Translations under genes and position numbers: made by a program
In this document: one piece after another, positions 26,505 through 36,416 of the stretch
Layout: each line of letters starts with the position of its first letter
Position numbering within the stretch: position 1 is the stretch's first letter
Assembly (NCBI GenBank): GCA_013327885.1
Contig: JABUMY010000007.1
Location: 1 to 64,000 of the forward strand
DNA length: 64,000 nucleotides
Source of the DNA: Flavisolibacter longurius
GTDB lineage: Bacteria > Bacteroidota > Bacteroidia > Chitinophagales > Chitinophagaceae
Reading direction: 5' to 3'
The notes under the pieces: model-generated
Seen by the model: only the letters and a program-made list of their open reading frames with translations
Told to the model about the DNA's origin: nothing
Database searches by the model: none

Positions 26505-26556
26505 CGTGAATTACGGTTTTGCAATCGTAATTCTACGCAATTTTTGTAAAAATACG
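26505..26556. promoter_or_regulatory. CGTAGNAATACG-type repeats upstream of the T9SS protein gene
   Basis: CGTAATTCTACG (26526-26537) is the reverse complement of CGTAGAATTACG, one base from CGTAGAAATACG at 7175-7186. TGTAAAAATACG (26545-26556) and CGTGAATTACG (26505-26515) are weaker copies. They lie 120-170 bases upstream of the start at 26385. The spacing of about 20 bases equals two helical turns. The rest of 26386-26730 holds no gene. Confidence 0.35.
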
Positions 26557-26730
26557 GTTTTGGATAAGCGAAGGTTTACGGGAAACAGAGCGTAGATCGT
26601 GCAGGAAGCGGTGGGGTTATCACTTGGCAGCTATCGCGATAAATACAGTGTGGAAATAATTCCAGCGGTCTTTTATAAAGCAGCACGAATATTCTGCAGC
26701 TTAATAAAAAGTTGTTGAACGGCAATAAAA

Positions 26731-26756
26731 AAAGTCTCACATGCGTGAGACTTTTT
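26731..26756 (-). terminator. secA terminator
   Basis: AAAGTCTCAC (26731-26740) pairs with GTGAGACTTT (26745-26754), with loop ATGC and an A-run on the left that becomes a T-run on the minus strand. Confidence 0.88.
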
Positions 26757-26791
26757 AAGTTTATAAAAAACGTTATCCGTGTGATTGCCGT

Positions 26792-29700
26792 TTAGGCATC
26801 CTTACCGTGACAGTTCTTGAATTTTTTGCCACTGCCGCAAGGACAAGGATCATTTCGGCCAACTTTTGGTCCAACTTTGATGGGCTCCTGGCGAACGGCT
26901 ACATTGCCCGCAGGGCTGGAAGGATCGTAATAGTCTTTTTCGTTGGCGGCATAATCTTCACCCACTGCATCAATTTCGTCTTTGTTTGCCTGCAGGTTGC
27001 TCATGTCGGTGCGCTGCTGGTGGCCTTCGCGGAGATTGGGCATTTCCTGCTGCTGCACAGGCAATTGAGCGTGGCAAAGGAAGGATACAATGTCGCGATT
27101 GAGTTCAGAACTCATACGTCGGAACAAGTTGTAAGCTTCCATTTTATAAATCACCAGCGGGTCCTTCTGCTCCAGGTAAGCGGTTTGCACACTTTGCTTC
27201 AGGTCGTCCATCGAGCGCAGGTGCTCTTTCCAGCTATCATCGATGATGGCCAGTGTAATGTTGCGTTCCATGGCATTGCACAATTCTTCACCACCGGTTT
27301 CCACGGTTTTGTTCAGGTTTACTAATACGTTGATGCCTTTGCGGCCATCGCTGAACGGTACTACCACGTTCTCAATTTGCGCACCCTGCGTCTGGCGGAT
27401 GTTTTCAAATACGGGAACGGCTTCGGCTTTCACTACGTCTTTATGGCGCTGGTAGTTTTCGATGGCTTCTGTATACAGTCTTTCCGTCAGGGTATTCGCA
27501 TCTGTTGACTTGAAATCCTCCGGAGAAATCTGAAAGTCCAGGCCAAATGTAACAATGCAGGCCATGCGGAATCCCTCAAAATCTTCCTGCTCTTTGTAGG
27601 TGCTGACAATTTCTTCTGCCGTTACCGAGAAGGCATTGTCAATGTCCAATGCCAGGCGTTCGCCAAACAAAGCGTGGTTCCTGCGGTCATAGATAGCATT
27701 CCGCTGCATGTTCATCACGTCATCGTATTCCAGCAGGCGCTTGCGAATGCCGAAGTTGTTTTCTTCTACTTTACGCTGTGCCCTTTCGATGGATTTGGTG
27801 ATCATGCTGTGCTGGATCACTTCGCCTTCCTTGTAACCAAAGCGGTCCATCAGGCCGGCAATACGTTCGCTACCGAACATGCGCATAAGGTCATCTTCCA
27901 GCGATACATAAAACTGCGAGGTGCCGGGGTCACCCTGGCGACCAGCACGACCACGCAACTGCCTGTCTACACGGCGGCTTTCGTGGCGCTCCGTACCAAT
28001 AATGGCCAGGCCACCGGCTTCTTTTACACCGGGTCCGAGCTTGATATCCGTACCACGACCGGCCATGTTGGTGGCAATGGTCACTGCACCGGAGAGACCG
28101 GCTTCGGCAACGATTTGTGCTTCACGGGAGTGTTGTTTTGCGTTCAGTACGTTGTGCGGAATCTTTTTCACCTGCAGCATGCGGCTAAGCAATTCACTCA
28201 CTTCCACCGAAGTGGTACCCACCAGCACGGGGCGGCCCGCTGTGCGCAGCGCTTCAATTTCGTCGATAACGGATTTGTATTTTTCTTTTCTTGTTTTGTA
28301 AACAAGGTCCTGCTGATCTTTACGTGTGATGGGGATGTTGGTAGGAATGGAAACCACATCGAGCTTGTAAATACTCCACAATTCCGCAGCTTCCGTTTCA
28401 GCGGTACCGGTCATACCGGCCAGCTTGTGATACATCCGGAAGTAGTTCTGCAGGGTAACCGTTGCATAGGTTTGTGTGGCGGCTTCGATCTTTACATTTT
28501 CCTTTGCTTCAATGGCCTGGTGAAGTCCATCGCTGTAGCGACGACCATCGAGGATACGGCCGGTTTGCTCATCAACAATCTTCACGGCGCCATCCATCAC
28601 CACGTATTCCACGTCTTTTTCAAACAGGCTAAAGGCCTTCAAAAGCTGCTGAACCGAGTGAATACGGTCTGCCTTGGCAGAATATTCATTCAGTACGGCT
28701 TCTTTCTGGTGCATTTTTTCTTCGGCCGGTGCTTCTGCAGTTTCAATTTCAGAAAGCCGGAGATTGATATCGGGCAGAACAAAAAACTCAGGGTCTTCGC
28801 CGGCACGGGTCAGCATGTTAATACCCTTGTCAGTCAGTTCAACGGACTTGTTTTTTTCGTCGATATGAAAAAGCAGTTCTTCGTCCACAATATGCATGTG
28901 ACGTTGCTGGTCCTGCAGGTAATAGTTCTCTGCTTTTTGCAGCTTTACTTTGTTTCCAGGCTCACTTAAAAACTTGATCAGCGGTCCATATTTCGGTAAA
29001 CCACGGTAAGCTCTGAATAGGAAAAGGCCGCCGCTTTTTGGATCGTCATCGCCTTCGGCAAATTTCTTTTTGGCTTCGTTCAGGTAGCCACGTACCATGC
29101 GTTCCTGCGCTTCCACCATCTGCTGTACGCGTGGACGAAGGATATGGTACTGCTGGTCGTCGCCTTTGGGTACCGGACCCGAAATGATCAGGGGCGTACG
29201 GGCATCATCGATCAATACGGAGTCCACCTCATCCACCATGGCAAAATGGTGTTTACGCTGTACCATTTCTTCGGGGCTGTGCACCATGTTGTCACGCAGG
29301 TAGTCAAAACCAAATTCGTTGTTGGTACCGTAGGTAATATCGGCCTGGTAAGCACGGCGACGGTCTTCGCTGTTGGGTTGGTGCTTGTCGATACAATCGA
29401 CCCGCAGTCCCAGCCATTCGAAAATAGGACCGTTCCACTCGCTATCCCTTCGTGCCAGGTAATCGTTCACCGTTACAATATGCACCCCTTCGCCGGCTAA
29501 GGCATTGAGGTAGGCAGGAAGCGTAGAAACAAGTGTTTTACCTTCACCGGTAGCCATTTCGGCAATTTTACCCTGGTGCAATACGGTACCACCAATCAAC
29601 TGCACATCGTAATGTACCATGTTCCAGGTCACCTGGCCACCAGCGGCCGTCCAGGTATTCTGGAAGATGGCTTCATCGCCAACAACCGTAATATGGTTTT

Positions 29701-30130
29701 TCGTTGCAGCCAATTCCCTGTCGAGGTCTGTGGCCTGAGAACGCAGTTCGCTATTTTCTTTAAAGCGGCGGGCTGTTTCTTTTACCAAGGCAAATGCTTC
29801 CGGAAGGATCTCTTTCAGGATCTCTTCGATTTTTTGGTCGCGGTCTTTTTTCAGCTTGTCCACCTGCTGGTACACAGCATCTTTTCCAACCAGGTCATTA
29901 AAAGAAAGCCCTTCGGCCTGCTGGTTGGTTTCGGCTATTTGCGTGTCAATATCTTTCAGGTGCTCTTTAATGCGGTTGCGAAACACCACCGTCTTTTGCC
30001 GCAATTCGTCGTTGCTCAGTTTTTGGTAAGAGCTGAAGTGCTCATTGATTTGCTTGATCAGCGGTTGAATGCTTTTTACGTCTTTTTCGGACTTGCTGCC
30101 GCCAAACAATTTTGAGAAGAATCCTATCAT
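26792..30130 (-). CDS. secA: Preprotein translocase ATPase SecA
   Basis: 1112 residues from the ATG at 30130 ([17 protein letters not shown]). SecA drives exported proteins through SecYEG. Visible landmarks are [14 protein letters not shown] (Walker A), the DEAD-like [17 protein letters not shown], the conserved [24 protein letters not shown], and the C-terminal zinc-binding [14 protein letters not shown]. It is longer than the roughly 900 residues of E. coli SecA, as usual in Bacteroidota, which carry insertions (around 350-470 here: [20 protein letters not shown]). It stands alone with its own terminator. secG lies 27 kb away in another operon. Confidence 0.98.
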   Translation of the reverse strand: MIGFFSKLFGGSKSEKDVKSIQPLIKQINEHFSSYQKLSNDELRQKTVVFRNRIKEHLKDIDTQIAETNQQAEGLSFNDLVGKDAVYQQVDKLKKDRDQKIEEILKEILPEAFALVKETARRFKENSELRSQATDLDRELAATKNHITVVGDEAIFQNTWTAAGGQVTWNMVHYDVQLIGGTVLHQGKIAEMATGEGKTLVSTLPAYLNALAGEGVHIVTVNDYLARRDSEWNGPIFEWLGLRVDCIDKHQPNSEDRRRAYQADITYGTNNEFGFDYLRDNMVHSPEEMVQRKHHFAMVDEVDSVLIDDARTPLIISGPVPKGDDQQYHILRPRVQQMVEAQERMVRGYLNEAKKKFAEGDDDPKSGGLFLFRAYRGLPKYGPLIKFLSEPGNKVKLQKAENYYLQDQQRHMHIVDEELLFHIDEKNKSVELTDKGINMLTRAGEDPEFFVLPDINLRLSEIETAEAPAEEKMHQKEAVLNEYSAKADRIHSVQQLLKAFSLFEKDVEYVVMDGAVKIVDEQTGRILDGRRYSDGLHQAIEAKENVKIEAATQTYATVTLQNYFRMYHKLAGMTGTAETEAAELWSIYKLDVVSIPTNIPITRKDQQDLVYKTRKEKYKSVIDEIEALRTAGRPVLVGTTSVEVSELLSRMLQVKKIPHNVLNAKQHSREAQIVAEAGLSGAVTIATNMAGRGTDIKLGPGVKEAGGLAIIGTERHESRRVDRQLRGRAGRQGDPGTSQFYVSLEDDLMRMFGSERIAGLMDRFGYKEGEVIQHSMITKSIERAQRKVEENNFGIRKRLLEYDDVMNMQRNAIYDRRNHALFGERLALDIDNAFSVTAEEIVSTYKEQEDFEGFRMACIVTFGLDFQISPEDFKSTDANTLTERLYTEAIENYQRHKDVVKAEAVPVFENIRQTQGAQIENVVVPFSDGRKGINVLVNLNKTVETGGEELCNAMERNITLAIIDDSWKEHLRSMDDLKQSVQTAYLEQKDPLVIYKMEAYNLFRRMSSELNRDIVSFLCHAQLPVQQQEMPNLREGHQQRTDMSNLQANKDEIDAVGEDYAANEKDYYDPSSPAGNVAVRQEPIKVGPKVGRNDPCPCGSGKKFKNCHGKDA

Positions 30131-30426
30131 ATAAAAAATATCAGTTCTTAAAAGTATGACCGGTGTAAGAAAAGATGGGGATAAACCGGCCTCTCTTCTC
30201 ACCGACACCCGCGTATTTTTGACTTTTCTAACAGTTTTCTATTACCCGGCCGTTAGCTTTGTCAAAAAAGGTGCTAAGTACACTTAGTGGCCATTTTGAC
30301 AGAGCGGCCAAAGATAATTCATTTACACCGGCTTTTCTTTGCTGAAATCGTTCTTAATCATTGCCTGGCCGTTAAAAATTCTTATCGCAAAGCCTCCCGG
30401 GCCAGTCTGGAAATGAAAACAGGTTT

Positions 30427-31119
30427 ATGAAAAAGCTTTTGCCTTTTAGTTGCTTTCTTTTTTTACTTGCCTGCACCAACGAGCAGGAGGCAAAGCCCGT
30501 TGACATGCCCAGTGGTGGCGGCATCTACCAAAATTTTTTGGTGTCGGGAGAAGAAGGGCAGGAAGCGGTAACGGTGCGGCTGCAGTTTCACGACGGAGGC
30601 AGGGACGGCGATGCCATTCAGCTCAATGCGCCAGGGAGTGTTTTTCTTGATGACACGCCTTTGCCGCCTGACAGTACAAAATTCAATGGTGTTTATTATG
30701 AAGTGTCGGTGCCGGTAGCGGATTTTACCGGTCGGCATACCATTCGTTTTACAGCTCCTGACGGCAGGGAACACAGCGAGGAATTCAGCTTTGCGCCGTT
30801 TACACTGGCGAAAGAGCTCCCGGAAAAAATAAAAAAAGAACCGTTTGCCATACAGCTGGATGGGATTGGAGAAGCCTCAGAATTTATACGGCTTGTTATG
30901 GTAGATACGTCCATGCAATCGGCAGATGTGAATGAAGACGTATTGATGGAAGAAGGCAGGATCGCTATTACGGAAGATCATCTTGCCAACCTGACAGAAG
31001 GTCCTGTTTACCTCGAGCTTTACCGGGAGCAGGAGCAGCTGGTGAGAAATAGGGCAAAAGGAGGCGGGAAACTGGTAATTACTTATGCCCTGAAACGGCA
31101 GTTCACCTTATTGCCATAA
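30427..31119 (+). CDS. Lipoprotein of unknown function
   Basis: 230 residues. The lipoprotein signal MKKLLPFSCFLFLLAC has a good lipobox (LLAC, Cys16), so the mature protein is anchored in the envelope. The rest is a beta-rich fold with no recognised family; phrases such as GRHTIRFTAPDGREHSEEFSF suggest an immunoglobulin-like sandwich. The upstream gap 30131-30426 separates it from divergent secA and includes a TAGCTTTG box at 30254-30261, too far away to be assigned with confidence. Confidence 0.75.
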   Translation: MKKLLPFSCFLFLLACTNEQEAKPVDMPSGGGIYQNFLVSGEEGQEAVTVRLQFHDGGRDGDAIQLNAPGSVFLDDTPLPPDSTKFNGVYYEVSVPVADFTGRHTIRFTAPDGREHSEEFSFAPFTLAKELPEKIKKEPFAIQLDGIGEASEFIRLVMVDTSMQSADVNEDVLMEEGRIAITEDHLANLTEGPVYLELYREQEQLVRNRAKGGGKLVITYALKRQFTLLP

Positions 31120-31237
31120 TCAACTCGTCCGATTCTATTTATATATAAGCTTTCGGGGTAAAATGACGGGTTTCGTTAACATTTCCCCCAATTCTTCACA
31201 TGGCAAAACAAAGCATGGAATTTAAGCTGGCGTGTCT

Positions 31238-31245
31238 TACTTTTG
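31238..31245 (+). promoter_or_regulatory. -7 promoter box upstream of atpG
   Basis: TACTTTTG matches TAnnTTTG and lies 101 bases before atpG. The leader between them consists almost wholly of a reiterated-word tract. Confidence 0.45.
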
Positions 31246-31258
31246 CCGCCGAATTTTA

Positions 31259-31342
31259 GAGTTCACGGGTTCACAAGTTCCAAGGTTCACAAGTCAGTGA
31301 ACGAAACTCGTAAACCGCGAACTCGTGAACTCGTAAACTTTA
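31259..31342. repeat. Reiterated-word tract in the atpG leader
   Basis: Left words GTTCAC/GGTTCACAAG are repeated; right words CTCGTAAAC/GAACTCGTGAACTCG are repeated. GAGTTCAC (31259-31266) pairs with GTGAACTC (31325-31332), so the transcript leader can fold into a long imperfect hairpin just before the start codon. Confidence 0.55.
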
Positions 31343-31346
31343 AATA

Positions 31347-32234
31347 ATGGCTGGTCAGTTAAAAGAAGTTCGTAACCGAATTAAATCAGTACAAAGTACG
31401 CAGCAGATCACAAAAGCAATGAAGATGGTGAGTGCAGCCAAATTGCGCCGTGCACAGGATGCCATTGTTCAGATGCGCCCCTATGCCCGCAAACTGCAGG
31501 ACATGCTCAGCAACATTGTGAGCAATACCGAAGTGGAAGGCGGCAATACGCTGGCAGCAGAGCGTCCGGTAGAAAAAGTGCTCCTGCTGGTGATCACTTC
31601 TGACCGCGGACTGGCCGGCGCTTACAACGCCAATATTATTAAGCTGGCAAAGCAGATCGTTCGCGAAAAATACAGCAGTCAATTCAGCAAAGGCAATGTT
31701 ACCATTTGGAGCATTGGTAAAAAAGGTTACGAGCATTTTGCCAAGATCGGTGGCTACAATGTAAGTGATGCCCACAAGGATATTTTCCTGAACCTCACGT
31801 TTGAGAACGTACAAAAAGCATCGCAGGCAGCGGTGGAAGCTTTCCGCAACCGCGAGTTTGACCGTGTGGAAGTTGTTTACAGCGAATTTAAAAACGCGGC
31901 CACCCAGCGTTTTGCATCGGAGCAGTTCCTGCCCATTCCAAAAGCACAAAACACTGGAGAAAGCACTGCCAAAGCCGATTTCATATTTGACCCGGGCAAA
32001 GAAGAGTTGATAGCCGAACTGATGCCCAAGATCCTGAATACACAATTGTTTAAAGCCGTACTGGACGCCAATGCGTCTGAGCATGGTGCCCGCATGACAG
32101 CGATGGACAAGGCCAGTGAAAACGCCAACGAATTGTTGCGCAACCTGAAGATTTCGTACAACCGGGCCCGCCAGGCAGCCATCACCACCGAGCTTACCGA
32201 GATCGTAAGCGGTGCGGCTGCGCTGAAAGGGTAA
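31347..32234 (+). CDS. atpG: ATP synthase F1 gamma subunit
   Basis: 295 residues. The gamma subunit is the rotor shaft inside the alpha3beta3 head. The N-terminal helix AGQLKEVRNRIKSVQSTQQITKAMKMVSAAKLRRAQ and the C-terminal helix RMTAMDKASENANELLRNLKISYNRARQAAITTELTEIVSGAAAL in pieces are both strongly conserved and form the coiled coil. It stands alone: the upstream gene is a lipoprotein and the downstream gene is scpB, so it is separated from atpA/atpH and atpD/atpC, unlike the classical operon. Confidence 0.96.
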   Translation: MAGQLKEVRNRIKSVQSTQQITKAMKMVSAAKLRRAQDAIVQMRPYARKLQDMLSNIVSNTEVEGGNTLAAERPVEKVLLLVITSDRGLAGAYNANIIKLAKQIVREKYSSQFSKGNVTIWSIGKKGYEHFAKIGGYNVSDAHKDIFLNLTFENVQKASQAAVEAFRNREFDRVEVVYSEFKNAATQRFASEQFLPIPKAQNTGESTAKADFIFDPGKEELIAELMPKILNTQLFKAVLDANASEHGARMTAMDKASENANELLRNLKISYNRARQAAITTELTEIVSGAAALKG

Positions 32235-32236
32235 CT

Positions 32237-32334
32237 AATTCGATAATTGGATAATGTGCTAATATGATAATTGGCTGCTTAACTGTTTGCATGCCTTCAT
32301 TATCACATTAGCACATTCTCATATTAGCACATCA
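32237..32334. repeat. Reiterated-word tract between atpG and scpB
   Basis: ATGTGCTAATATG (32254-32266) pairs perfectly with CATATTAGCACAT (32320-32332), with further variants (ATTAGCACATT, GATAATTGG) in between. It belongs to the same word family as 13918-14014. Confidence 0.6.
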
Positions 32335-32336
32335 CC

Positions 32337-33281
32337 ATGGAGATTTCGAACCTGATCCCGCATATCGAATCACTCATTTTTGCCTCGGATAAGCCGCTGA
32401 CTTCCGCCGAAATTACAGACCTGGTAAACCAGGCTTTTGGCTTTATGGAAGACAAGGTAATTGTGGAGCAGGTGGATGCCGCCATTGAAGGCATTGTTGA
32501 AAAATACAATTCCGAGTTTTATCCTTTCGAAGTGAGAATGAGCGGCGGCGGCTGGCAGTTTCTCACCAAGAAAGAATACCACAAGACCGTTGCCCAACTG
32601 AACGGCGAAAAGTTTTTAAAACGGCTTTCTTCGGCTGCCATGGAAACCTTGGCCATTATTGCCTATAAGCAACCAGTTACAAAAGGTGAGATCGAGTCGA
32701 TCCGCGGCGTAAGCTCAGATTATGCTGTGCAGAAGCTTTTGGAGAAAGAGTTGATCGTGATAACGGGTCGTAACGAAAAGCTGCCGGGTCATCCCCTGGT
32801 ATATGCCACGTCGAAAAATTTCATGGATTATTTTGGCATCAACACGCCGGAAGACCTGCCGAAGATCAAAGAGGTTCTGGCCGACCAGATCGTAGAACCG
32901 ACCGTGGTGAATCATACTGATTTTGAGCAAAGCGAAACCTTCGCCGTTACAGATAACGGTGAATTGGTCCAGGCGGAGGATGAGGCACAAGAGGCACCAA
33001 AAGTGAACGGGCATTCGTTTGCAGCGGATGAAGCAGAAGAGCCAACCAGTGAAGAGGAAACCGATCCTAGTGACGAAGAAGGCCAACCGACGGAATCACT
33101 TGACGATGAAATAGCTGTTGAAGAAGCCATTTCAGACGAGATTTTTGCCCAGGAAGACGAGTGGGAAGAAGAGGTGAAGTTGGAGGAAGAAATTGCGGAC
33201 GAAGAGGACGAACCCCGTGAAGATATTCCTGGAGACGATTCCGATGAAACACCGGACGATGAAAAGGGCGATGAAAAATAA
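32337..33281 (+). CDS. scpB: Segregation and condensation protein ScpB with long acidic tail
   Basis: 314 residues. ScpB with ScpA and SMC forms bacterial condensin for chromosome segregation. The first 190 residues hold the two winged-helix domains: LIPHIESLIFASDKPLT, the conserved SSAAMETLAIIAYKQPVTKGEIESIRGV in pieces, and LPGHPLVYATSKNFMDYFGI. The remaining ~115 residues form an extremely acidic Glu/Asp-rich tail (for example EEEVKLEEEIADEEDEPRED), probably disordered. scpA is not in the window. Confidence 0.93.
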   Translation: MEISNLIPHIESLIFASDKPLTSAEITDLVNQAFGFMEDKVIVEQVDAAIEGIVEKYNSEFYPFEVRMSGGGWQFLTKKEYHKTVAQLNGEKFLKRLSSAAMETLAIIAYKQPVTKGEIESIRGVSSDYAVQKLLEKELIVITGRNEKLPGHPLVYATSKNFMDYFGINTPEDLPKIKEVLADQIVEPTVVNHTDFEQSETFAVTDNGELVQAEDEAQEAPKVNGHSFAADEAEEPTSEEETDPSDEEGQPTESLDDEIAVEEAISDEIFAQEDEWEEEVKLEEEIADEEDEPREDIPGDDSDETPDDEKGDEK

Positions 33282-33408
33282 TGCTGCAAAGCCGGTTTAT
33301 AATCGGTAAAAAGCAGGTAAAGAATTCCTGCGCTTACAAAAAGCGCATTGGAGATGACGGCAAATGGTTCCCCGCCATTTTGTAAAATTGTAACTACAAA
33401 AAGCAATC

Positions 33409-34623
33409 ATGTCGCAACAGTTAACACAAGAGCAATTGTTAGGTTTGGCCCAACAGTTTGGTACACCGCTTTATGTTTACCACGCTGAAAAAATAAAAGA
33501 GCAGTATGAAAAGCTCACCACCGGTTTTGCCGGTGTGGATGCCCGTTTTTTCTTTGCCTGCAAGGCACTAACCAACATTAATATCCTAAAATACATTGAC
33601 TCCCTGGGCTGTGGTATCGACTGTAGCAGCATCAACGAAGTAAAGCTAGCCTTGCATGCCGGCGTTTCGTCCCAAAAGATCCTGTACACATCAAACGGGA
33701 TTTCTTTTGCGGAGATCGAAGAAGCCGTAGAAGCAGGCGTACATGTCAATATCGACAGCTTGTCTAACCTGGAAAAATTTGGAAAAAAATACGGCGCCGG
33801 GTATCCTGTAGGCGTTCGCATTCGTCCGAATATTTTAGCTGGCGGCAATTTGAAGATCTCTACCGGGCATGAAAAAAGCAAGTTTGGTATTCCCATCGAC
33901 CAATTGGACCAGTTGGTGAAACTGGTAAACGAGCACGGCATTCGTGTAGATACCCTGCACATCCATACGGGCAGCGATATTAAAGACGCCGATGTATTTG
34001 TGCATGGCATTAAAGTTCTGAATGACCTTGTCCCTCATTTTCCTGACCTGGCAGTGATTGATCTGGGTGGCGGTTTTAAAGTGCCGTACGAACCGGATGA
34101 TGAAGAGACCGACATCAAACACATTGCCACGCGACTGAAAAAATATTTGGATACCCATCTTTTCAGCAACGGCAAAACCTACCAGCTTTGGTTTGAGCCG
34201 GGGAAATACCTGGTGAGTGAATGCGGTTATTTGATCACAACGGTAAATGTGATCAAGGACAACGGTTCGCAGATTTTTGCCGGCATCAACAGCGGCCTTA
34301 ATCACCTGATTAGGCCCATGATGTATGATGCTTACCACCACATTGTTAACCTGTCGAACCCGCAGGCCGAAGAAAAGGTTTACACCATAACGGGCTATAT
34401 CTGCGAAACGGACACGTTTGCCAATGACCGGTTGCTACATGAAATAAGAGAAGGTGATCACCTCGTGATCTACAATGCAGGTGCCTATGGCTTCGAGATG
34501 TCGTCGAATTACAACGCCAGGGAAAAACCGGCAGAAGTGCTGGTGAAAGACGGGAAAGGTTTGCTGATCCGCAAGCGGGATTCGTTTCAGGATCTTTTGC
34601 GAAACCAGGTGGAAGCGTTGTAA
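33409..34623 (+). CDS. lysA: Diaminopimelate decarboxylase
   Basis: 404 residues. A PLP enzyme that converts meso-diaminopimelate to L-lysine. The fold-III barrel has Lys52 in FFACKALTN as the PLP Schiff-base site, HIHTGSDI near 183, the phosphate-binding IDLGGGFKVPYE, and EPGKYLV. The C-terminal catalytic stretch is ICETDTFANDR with the active-site Cys, and AGAYGFEMSSNYN is the family signature. It is a single gene with a strong terminator shared with the convergent gene. Confidence 0.95.
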   Translation: MSQQLTQEQLLGLAQQFGTPLYVYHAEKIKEQYEKLTTGFAGVDARFFFACKALTNINILKYIDSLGCGIDCSSINEVKLALHAGVSSQKILYTSNGISFAEIEEAVEAGVHVNIDSLSNLEKFGKKYGAGYPVGVRIRPNILAGGNLKISTGHEKSKFGIPIDQLDQLVKLVNEHGIRVDTLHIHTGSDIKDADVFVHGIKVLNDLVPHFPDLAVIDLGGGFKVPYEPDDEETDIKHIATRLKKYLDTHLFSNGKTYQLWFEPGKYLVSECGYLITTVNVIKDNGSQIFAGINSGLNHLIRPMMYDAYHHIVNLSNPQAEEKVYTITGYICETDTFANDRLLHEIREGDHLVIYNAGAYGFEMSSNYNAREKPAEVLVKDGKGLLIRKRDSFQDLLRNQVEAL

Positions 34624-34686
34624 GAACAGTTTTTTATTTCGGTAAAGTCGCTTTCCTTTGAAAGCACGTTAACAGAACTGTATAAA

Positions 34687-34722
34687 AGAAAAACCCCTTC
34701 GATTGAGAAGGGGTTTTTCTTT
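34687..34722. terminator. Bidirectional terminator between lysA and the convergent gene
   Basis: Perfect 14-bp arms (34687-34700 and 34707-34720; core ACCCCTTC / GAAGGGGT) with A- and T-runs on either side. Confidence 0.9.
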
Positions 34723-34738
34723 TTACTATTGGTTCTCT

Positions 34739-35587
34739 TTACAACCTGTTTACCTGCATCACAGAAGTTATCTTATTGGATGTCGTCATTTCATTCCCGG
34801 AAAGATTCATCGTAGACTCGGTGTTGTTGGTAGTTGTCTTTTGCTTGATGATTCCCGTGGCTTTGTCAATCACCACATTGCCGGTGACTTTGGAAGCAGC
34901 GTTGACACCAATCTTCATTCCCATCGTTTCCTGGGACGTTACCGTTGTGCCTTCGGTTTCAAAATCAACCAGTACCTCCTGGTCAGTGATAGACTTCACC
35001 TTGTAAACTGATTTGTATTTATTGTCATTTGTGTTTACGCTGTCTCGCCATGTATCACCAGTGCCAACTTCGTACGAAGGCAAAACCTGGAAAACAGACG
35101 GCGTGCCTACTTTTGGTAAACCCGATCCATCAAGGCCCGGCAACAGCATGGCCATCATATTGCTCTCTGCACTAGCCTCTTTTGCCGCTTCGCCGCCTTT
35201 TACGGCCACCACGGTACCGGCGGCATCAATGGTGAATTCATGTTTTTGGCTCATGATCTCTTTCACGGGCTGACCCATCGGGCCCGTCAAATCGTTCGGA
35301 TTATCAGAGTCAAGCTTGATCGCCTGGCCGCCAACGGAAAAATCCATCTTGATGTGTTTGGGTGTTTTCACCAGTGTATACTTGCCAGCAGTTGCATCGT
35401 TAACAGTATAGGTATCGGCAATAGTTATTGTTCCCGATGAAGGACCCATCATCGATTGTGCTGTGACCGTAAGATTGGTAACCACTTCCAGCATTTGTCC
35501 CTTGGATAGGGTCAGCTTGCTGGCTGTTTTTTGCGCTGCAGCGCAAAGAGATATTGTACTAAGAAAAACGAGAGAGAGTTTTCGCAT
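34739..35587 (-). CDS. Secreted protein of unknown function, DUF6263-like
   Basis: 282 residues with a signal peptide (MRKLSLVFLSTISLCAAAQ). The mature part is beta-rich with many Thr and Val; the repeated theme 'GMKIGVNAASKVTGNVVIDKATGIIKQ' and the early KLTLSKGQMLEVVTNLTVTAQ match the DUF6263 family as I remember it, a Bacteroidota periplasmic family of unknown role. There is no catalytic motif. It is monocistronic; the upstream gap 35588-35837 shows no recognisable feature. Confidence 0.75.
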   Translation of the reverse strand: MRKLSLVFLSTISLCAAAQKTASKLTLSKGQMLEVVTNLTVTAQSMMGPSSGTITIADTYTVNDATAGKYTLVKTPKHIKMDFSVGGQAIKLDSDNPNDLTGPMGQPVKEIMSQKHEFTIDAAGTVVAVKGGEAAKEASAESNMMAMLLPGLDGSGLPKVGTPSVFQVLPSYEVGTGDTWRDSVNTNDNKYKSVYKVKSITDQEVLVDFETEGTTVTSQETMGMKIGVNAASKVTGNVVIDKATGIIKQKTTTNNTESTMNLSGNEMTTSNKITSVMQVNRL

Positions 35588-35837
35588 GATGAAATTTTGT
35601 CTTTCAAAGATGCTGAAAATTATGCTGGCAAGAACACCTGCTTTCCTACAATTATCATAAAGAATCGGAGCGTTGATACTTCACTCGTACGAAAGTTCAA
35701 ACACGTTTAATCCTTCACCTATTATCGCTTCGAAAAGAATCATCTACCATGAAGCATATCTTTCTATAAAAAATTAGTAACAGGTTTAATTTTATCTGAG
35801 CAAAGAATCGTTTTTTAAATAGCAGTAATTTCCTGAA

Positions 35838-36344
35838 ATGGAAAAAGCAGTTCCGGCAGCTACAAACCACAACACCGCGCCATTTTTTTCGATGCTAACG
35901 CACCCGGTAAAGTTTCGGCTTTACCTGTTGAAAAATATTCCGTCGGCTTTTTTCAGCGGCTTGAAAGTGGTACAGGCCAGTGAAAAAGAATGCTGCGTTT
36001 CGGTGCCGTTTAAATGGTTTACGCAAAATCCTTTCCGGTCGACCTATTTTGCTTGCCTGAGCATGGCCGCAGAACTAAGCACGGGGGCATTGGCCATGGC
36101 GAATATTTATGGACGAAAACCTTCGGTTAGTATGCTGGTGACCGGCATGGAAGCCCACTACCACAAAAAGGCAAAGGGCCAAACGTATTTTCGTTGCGGG
36201 GATGGTGAAGGCATTGCACAGGCCATTGCAACTGCCGTCACAACAGGAGCGGGGCAGGAGATGAAAGTGTACAGTCGCGGTACCAACAGGGAAGGAGAAC
36301 TGGTGGCTGAGTTTTGGTTTACGTGGTCGTTCAAACTGCGGTAA
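35838..36344 (+). CDS. DUF4442 hotdog-fold protein
   Basis: 168 residues. Members of DUF4442 have the hotdog fold of acyl-CoA thioesterases, but their substrate is not established. Landmarks are KWFTQNPFRSTYFACLSMAAELSTGALAM, which forms the central helix and its lead-in, and the following strands VSMLVTGMEAHYHKKAKGQTYFRCGDG. No membrane segment. It is 72 bases upstream of pyrB, but pyrB has its own promoter box, so co-transcription is uncertain. Confidence 0.8.
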   Translation: MEKAVPAATNHNTAPFFSMLTHPVKFRLYLLKNIPSAFFSGLKVVQASEKECCVSVPFKWFTQNPFRSTYFACLSMAAELSTGALAMANIYGRKPSVSMLVTGMEAHYHKKAKGQTYFRCGDGEGIAQAIATAVTTGAGQEMKVYSRGTNREGELVAEFWFTWSFKLR

Positions 36345-36401
36345 GAAGGGTTAGAAACAGCTTCAATCGTTGGGAAGAAACGTTCGAATACGAAACTGTT
36401 C

Positions 36402-36409
36402 TATATTTG
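36402..36409 (+). promoter_or_regulatory. -7 promoter box of pyrB, nearly leaderless
   Basis: TATATTTG matches TAnnTTTG and ends 7 bases before the pyrB start codon, so transcription would begin at or next to the ATG. Confidence 0.5.
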
Positions 36410-36416
36410 ATCTTTA

